Below are positions 6,846 to 9,493 of a DNA stretch of 9,493 bases, one piece after another (position 1 is the stretch's first letter; each line of letters begins with the position of its first letter). The translations under genes and the position numbers were made by a program. The stretch is from Desulfobulbaceae bacterium (GTDB taxonomy: Bacteria; Desulfobacterota; Desulfobulbia; Desulfobulbales; Desulfobulbaceae), in contig DAOVTM010000132.1 in assembly GCA_030633145.1 (NCBI GenBank), positions 1 through 9,493 of the forward strand, in the 5' to 3' direction. The notes under the pieces are model-generated. The model saw only the letters and a list, made by a program, of their open reading frames with translations, searched no databases and was not told where the DNA came from.

Positions 6846-7337
6846 ATGAAACGTAAACAATCCGGGATCAGCGCAGAAAAAAACCAATACACCCTGCCCG
6901 ACAACCAGTGGTATGTTCGACTGATTGTCAGTACCGAAGACGGCCGCCGGGATAACGGCAACAGCCTGGGTCGTCTGCTGGACAGTCACCAGGGCAAAGA
7001 CAGCCATGACCTTGCGGAAATGGCTCCACCCCCATCACCCATGGGAGACCGCTATCTCAGCATTGTCTTTCCCCATCCTGAATGGGGCGGAGACATGCCG
7101 GATTATGGTTCTGATTTTCATGCTGTTCCTGCTGACCTATCCAAAACTGATGTCTGGAACTTTGAGGTGCGTACCCATACTCCGGGTATCAAGGCCGAGC
7201 TGAGCTGGGAAGGGCCGCCCACTGTTCTTGGCAGCAGCCGTCTCAAGGATGCCGGGACCGGCAAGATACTGGTGGAGGATTGTGCGGCAACCCCTTTATC
7301 TGGGAGTACCTGGGGCAGAGCAAAGGAGCAGAGCTAA
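6846..7337 (+). CDS. Small beta-rich domain protein, first gene of a three-gene operon (C-terminal frameshift likely)
   Basis: A 163-codon frame starts at ATG 6846, with AAGG 10 nt upstream. There is no signal peptide. The body has features I associate with beta-sandwich segments near the C-terminus of large secreted proteins: WYVRLIVSTEDG, DLAEMAPPPSPMGDRYLSIV, FPHPEWGGDMPDYGSDFHAV, WNFEVRTHTPGIKAELSWEG. The missing exported N-terminus suggests a truncated descendant of a larger protein. The last residues (TPLSGSTWGRAKEQS) look unnatural. In another frame the same DNA reads FIWEYLGQSKGAELTAAAG and ends in TGA at 7361-7363, overlapping the next gene's ATG as ATGA. A shift near the CCCC run at about 7286-7289 would give the probable original end at 7363. 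The function is unknown, and the family resemblance is from memory only. Confidence 0.62.
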   Translation: MKRKQSGISAEKNQYTLPDNQWYVRLIVSTEDGRRDNGNSLGRLLDSHQGKDSHDLAEMAPPPSPMGDRYLSIVFPHPEWGGDMPDYGSDFHAVPADLSKTDVWNFEVRTHTPGIKAELSWEGPPTVLGSSRLKDAGTGKILVEDCAATPLSGSTWGRAKEQS

Positions 7338-7359
7338 CAGCCGCAGCAGGAACGAAAAA

Positions 7360-8252
7360 ATGATTGTGCCGACAGCGTCCTTTGCTCTGGCTGAAAGCCT
7401 GGTGGTGGTAAACCCGGCTGGTGACCGGGTACACCTGCTTGACCCTGCGGCTCGAAGCGTTTATCAGGCCCTTGCACTGGATGAAATAGTAGCTGCCATT
7501 GCCGGTACTGATGCTTCCACGCAAAACACGAACCATATACAGGCCCGGCTTGATACTTTGCTGCACCACTGGCAGCAGGAGGGGTTAATCTGCGTACCTG
7601 ATGCCCCTGAAACCTGTTTCCACGCTGAGGCTGATTTTCGTCTCCATGACCTTGTCTTTCGGATCAGGTGTGAGGATGCACAGCCTGCTGGCAGGCTGTG
7701 TTGCAGCTTTATAGTCACCTTGCTGCGGAAGCGGAAGCGGGTTCTGCGGAAACAGTTTTCAGTCTGTATCAAAACAGCAATACAGGCTGGCGGCTTGTTC
7801 GGGATGGCAGGGTATTGACCAGCTCAGATAATCAGAATATAATACCTCAAGATGTAATAATTCAGGATACATTAATTCTTGCCCTTTCCGCCGAAATAGC
7901 CGATCTCTGGCACGGGCAGCGTGACTGGCTGATGATCGCCCATGCTGCGGCAGCGGCAAGACCACCCTTGCCGCCGCCAGCATTTACCCTGGCAGCGCCG
8001 GGAACGACCAGAACGGTTACCCGGATTATCTTTCCCTGTTATACGCCCGGAGCTGCAGTGTCCCTGACAGCGATTTCAGCCACAGAAACATTTCAGCGGC
8101 TGATTGAGGCTGAATGTATGCTGGGTGACCCGGTGGAACCTGCCAGGATTGCGGAATTGGTGCAATGGGTGCAGGGACGGCCGGCAGATATTTTATGTTA
8201 CGATAGACTGGATGAGGCGGTGAAGGTTATGCATCAGATTGCCACACCCTGA
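7360..8252 (+). pseudogene. PqqD-like / HprK-related kinase, frameshifted and missing its kinase core
   Basis: ATG at 7360 is preceded by CAGGA at 8-9 nt. Codons 1-90 resemble a PqqD-type domain (LLDPAARSVYQAL near 24-36, HHWQQEGLI near 68-76). The frame then continues to RLHDLVFRIRCEDAQPAGRL near 7698. Protein-like sequence resumes in another frame at 7701 (LQLYSHLAAEAEAG); removing two bases at 7699-7700 would join the parts. Downstream are DWLMIAHAA (HprK-like segments carry a similar His-Ala-Ala), and the C-terminal RIIFPCYTPGAA and ETFQRLIEAECMLGDPVEP with LVQWVQGRP to TGA at 8250-8252. The expected P-loop GSGKTTLAAA is present at 7949-7978, but out of frame. Roughly 100 residues that should follow, including the Walker B/DD region, are absent. 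HprK-related kinases with PqqD partners occur in uncharacterised HPr-rel systems. This copy cannot be an active kinase. Confidence 0.75.
7679..7700. repeat. Perfect 10-bp hairpin at the frameshift in the kinase-like gene
   Basis: CACAGCCTGC (7679-7688) and GCAGGCTGTG (7691-7700) are exact complements separated by TG. The right arm ends exactly at the position where the reading frame changes. Confidence 0.85.
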
Positions 8253-8286
8253 GTCCGCCGTTGCCAAAATTTAATAAAGGATTATC

Positions 8287-9277
8287 ATGCATCATAAACG
8301 CTCGTTTTTTTTCTTTTTGTTCCTCTTGTTCGCTTTAATAATGAACAACCCGGCTCAGGCCGCTCCTGATTAATGACACCTCTTTTGTGGTCACCATTAC
8401 TGATCCTGCTGCTGTGCCTGTTATAAGCGGCAGCAATGCTAACAATGCCCTGTATAAGGCCTTGAAGGACAAGACCCCGATTCCGGCCAAATATCCCTTT
8501 GCCGCCCTGATGATCCAGGCCAAAGACCTTCTGGAATCAAGCCATTCCATCAAAACAGTGCAAGATTTGACAGCCAAAAGAAAAGAGTTTCAGGAGTTTG
8601 TCAAAAAACATTATCCGCAGCTCCGCTCTAGTGACATGGTCAGGCGGCTCATTGGCCAATATTTCATGATGCACGAATATGTTGCTTATCATGAACAAAA
8701 AGAAGCGATCAATGCAAAGCGGATCACCCATCAGCAGGCAGTGTTAAGCGGGGTTGGGGCCTGGCTTGAGTTGTTGCAGCCTCTTATCCCAAAGCAGGAA
8801 ACAGTCAACTACTGTGTTTCCCTGTACTATAACCGAAGCATGGTAACCCTTGCCCACCGGATTGTTGAACACTATCCAGAGGATGCTTTTTGTGCGGGAA
8901 TTGAGCAGGAAAAATTTACATTTCCATCTGATCTTGCTATAATTAAGGCTGAAGGCAAGGAGAAAATATCCTTGGGGGATTTTAAGAGCGATGATAAAAA
9001 AAATATCGCCTTTGTCTCGGAAGGCTGCCCTGTGTCCATGGTTGAAACGGTTATCAAGGCACGGCAATTTGCCAGGCTCAAACAAGGACAGCCCTTATTT
9101 ATCGTCCCGCTGGAACCGTTGTCACCTCGTCACCTGGCAATGAACAGGATGGTCAGTAACGGCAGGATGCTGTTTATCAAGGATGAAAAATGGCGCAGGA
9201 AGAATTTGACCCGAAAGATCAGGCTTCCTTTGTTTATTCGTCTTGGGGCTGAATCAGGGATGGAAAAGAACAAATAG
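8287..9277 (+). pseudogene. Exported protein of unknown function, signal peptide split from mature part by a frameshift
   Basis: ATG at 8287 has AAAGGA 5 nt upstream and lies 34 nt after the preceding gene. It encodes a strong signal peptide (MHHKRSFFFFLFLLFALIMN, then NPAQA-AP) but meets TAA at 8371. The mature part continues in the +1 frame from about 8369 (INDTSFVVTITDPAAVPVIS) to TAG at 9275-9277. GTG at 8387 opens a 296-codon frame without the signal. The mature protein has a helical middle (residues 40-170 counted from the GTG). Near 206-265 a thioredoxin-fold-like pattern appears (NIAFVSEGCPVSMVE, QPLFIVPLEPLSPRHLAMN), with only one Cys at the would-be CxxC site. The fold suggestion is weak and I do not recognise the family. 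One indel accounts for the break, so sequencing error is a real alternative. It is co-directional with the kinase-like gene and is presumably the third gene of its operon. Confidence 0.68.
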
Positions 9278-9300
9278 GGCTACCAACTTTAGCCGGGACA
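9278..9300 (+). repeat. GGCTACC dispersed repeat, copy C
   Basis: It begins directly after the TAG stop of the preceding gene: GGCTACCAACTTTAGCCG, then GGACA. It matches the copy at 3634-3656 at 19 of 23 positions. Confidence 0.6.
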
Positions 9301-9316
9301 TTTCTTCACTCCCTCT

Positions 9317-9419
9317 CGTTCCCACGCTCCAGGTAAGCGAGCCTGCGAGACTCCGTCTGTGGGAACGGAAACTGGACGCTCCAGGTAAGCGAGTTCGAAG
9401 TCTGCGCTTATCTGCGAAC
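9317..9419. repeat. Hairpin-forming intergenic repeat with an 18-bp direct repeat
   Basis: CGTTCCCAC (9317-9325) pairs exactly with GTGGGAACG (9359-9367). ACGCTCCAGGTAAGCGAG occurs at 9324-9341 and again at 9376-9393. A third small inverted pair GTTCG/CGAAC lies at 9393-9397 and 9415-9419. The arrangement resembles REP-like repeats and is similar in style to the GGTTCCCAAGC palindromes in the MITE. It lies between the operon's last gene and the next start codon, so it could act as a transcript-end structure. Confidence 0.72.
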
Positions 9420-9443
9420 CCCAAAAAAAATACCGGAAAGATT

Positions 9444-9493
9444 ATGCAAATAGCAAACCCTGTCTATGATGTCGTTTTTAAATACCTGATGAA
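9444..9493 (+). CDS. PD-(D/E)XK nuclease family transposase-like protein, N-terminal fragment (cut by window edge)
   Basis: Sixteen codons from ATG 9444 read MQIANPVYDVVFKYLM and run off the right edge. GGAAAG lies just upstream at good spacing. The N-terminal pattern NP-YD-VFKYLM is one I know from the large family annotated as PD-(D/E)XK nuclease family transposase or Rpn-like proteins, where it precedes the catalytic domain. The catalytic residues lie outside the window, so the call rests on this short stretch. Confidence 0.6.
   Translation, partial: MQIANPVYDVVFKYLM

Noticed and set aside
1..9493. CRISPR array
   Set aside because: The repeats present are few, irregularly spaced by kilobases or inverted; no regularly spaced direct repeats exist.

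Overview
The window reads as accessory DNA from a Gram-negative bacterium. Sec-type signal peptides, a type II secretion GspC-like domain and a leucyl aminopeptidase with PepA-type active-site residues point that way. A Desulfobulbaceae-like (Desulfobacterota) host is my best guess, from the general look of the proteins and the intergenic repeats. That guess is inference only; no marker gene is present.

Left third (1-3442, minus strand): a two-gene unit with an ATGA stop/start overlap. The upstream gene encodes a 578-residue protein I cannot name. The downstream gene encodes a long PAPS-reductase/DndC-superfamily ATP pyrophosphatase carrying an SGGKDS PP-loop, a CxxC pair and a two-cluster ferredoxin domain. 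It has no stop and runs off the left edge. This is the best candidate for an undescribed system: a sulfur- or nucleotide-transfer enzyme paired with an uncharacterised partner, of the general kind seen in DNA-modification and phage-defence loci.

Middle (3443-5534): an intergenic space with an inverted pair of a short dispersed repeat, then an intact pepA (minus strand). Immediately upstream of pepA lies a 188-bp non-coding element with terminal inverted repeats and a perfect 8-bp target-site duplication, that is, a MITE.

Right half (5535-9493): mostly decayed genes. In order they are a FISUMP-domain remnant spread over three frames; a minus-strand exported GspC-like domain gene interrupted by an in-frame TAG; and a plus-strand three-gene operon. 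The operon encodes a small beta-rich domain protein, a PqqD-like/HprK-related kinase and an exported protein of unknown function. Every operon member carries a frameshift, and the kinase has also lost its catalytic core. The window ends at the first 16 codons of a gene resembling PD-(D/E)XK-nuclease-family transposase proteins, preceded by hairpin-forming repeats.

A 23-bp motif beginning GGCTACC recurs four times, three of them in intergenic positions and one at the edge of the FISUMP remnant. Together with the MITE, the hairpin repeats and the decayed genes, it indicates a mobile-element-rich, eroding region. Some single frameshifts could instead be sequencing errors, but the kinase-core deletion and the triple-frame FISUMP remnant cannot be explained by isolated base-call errors.
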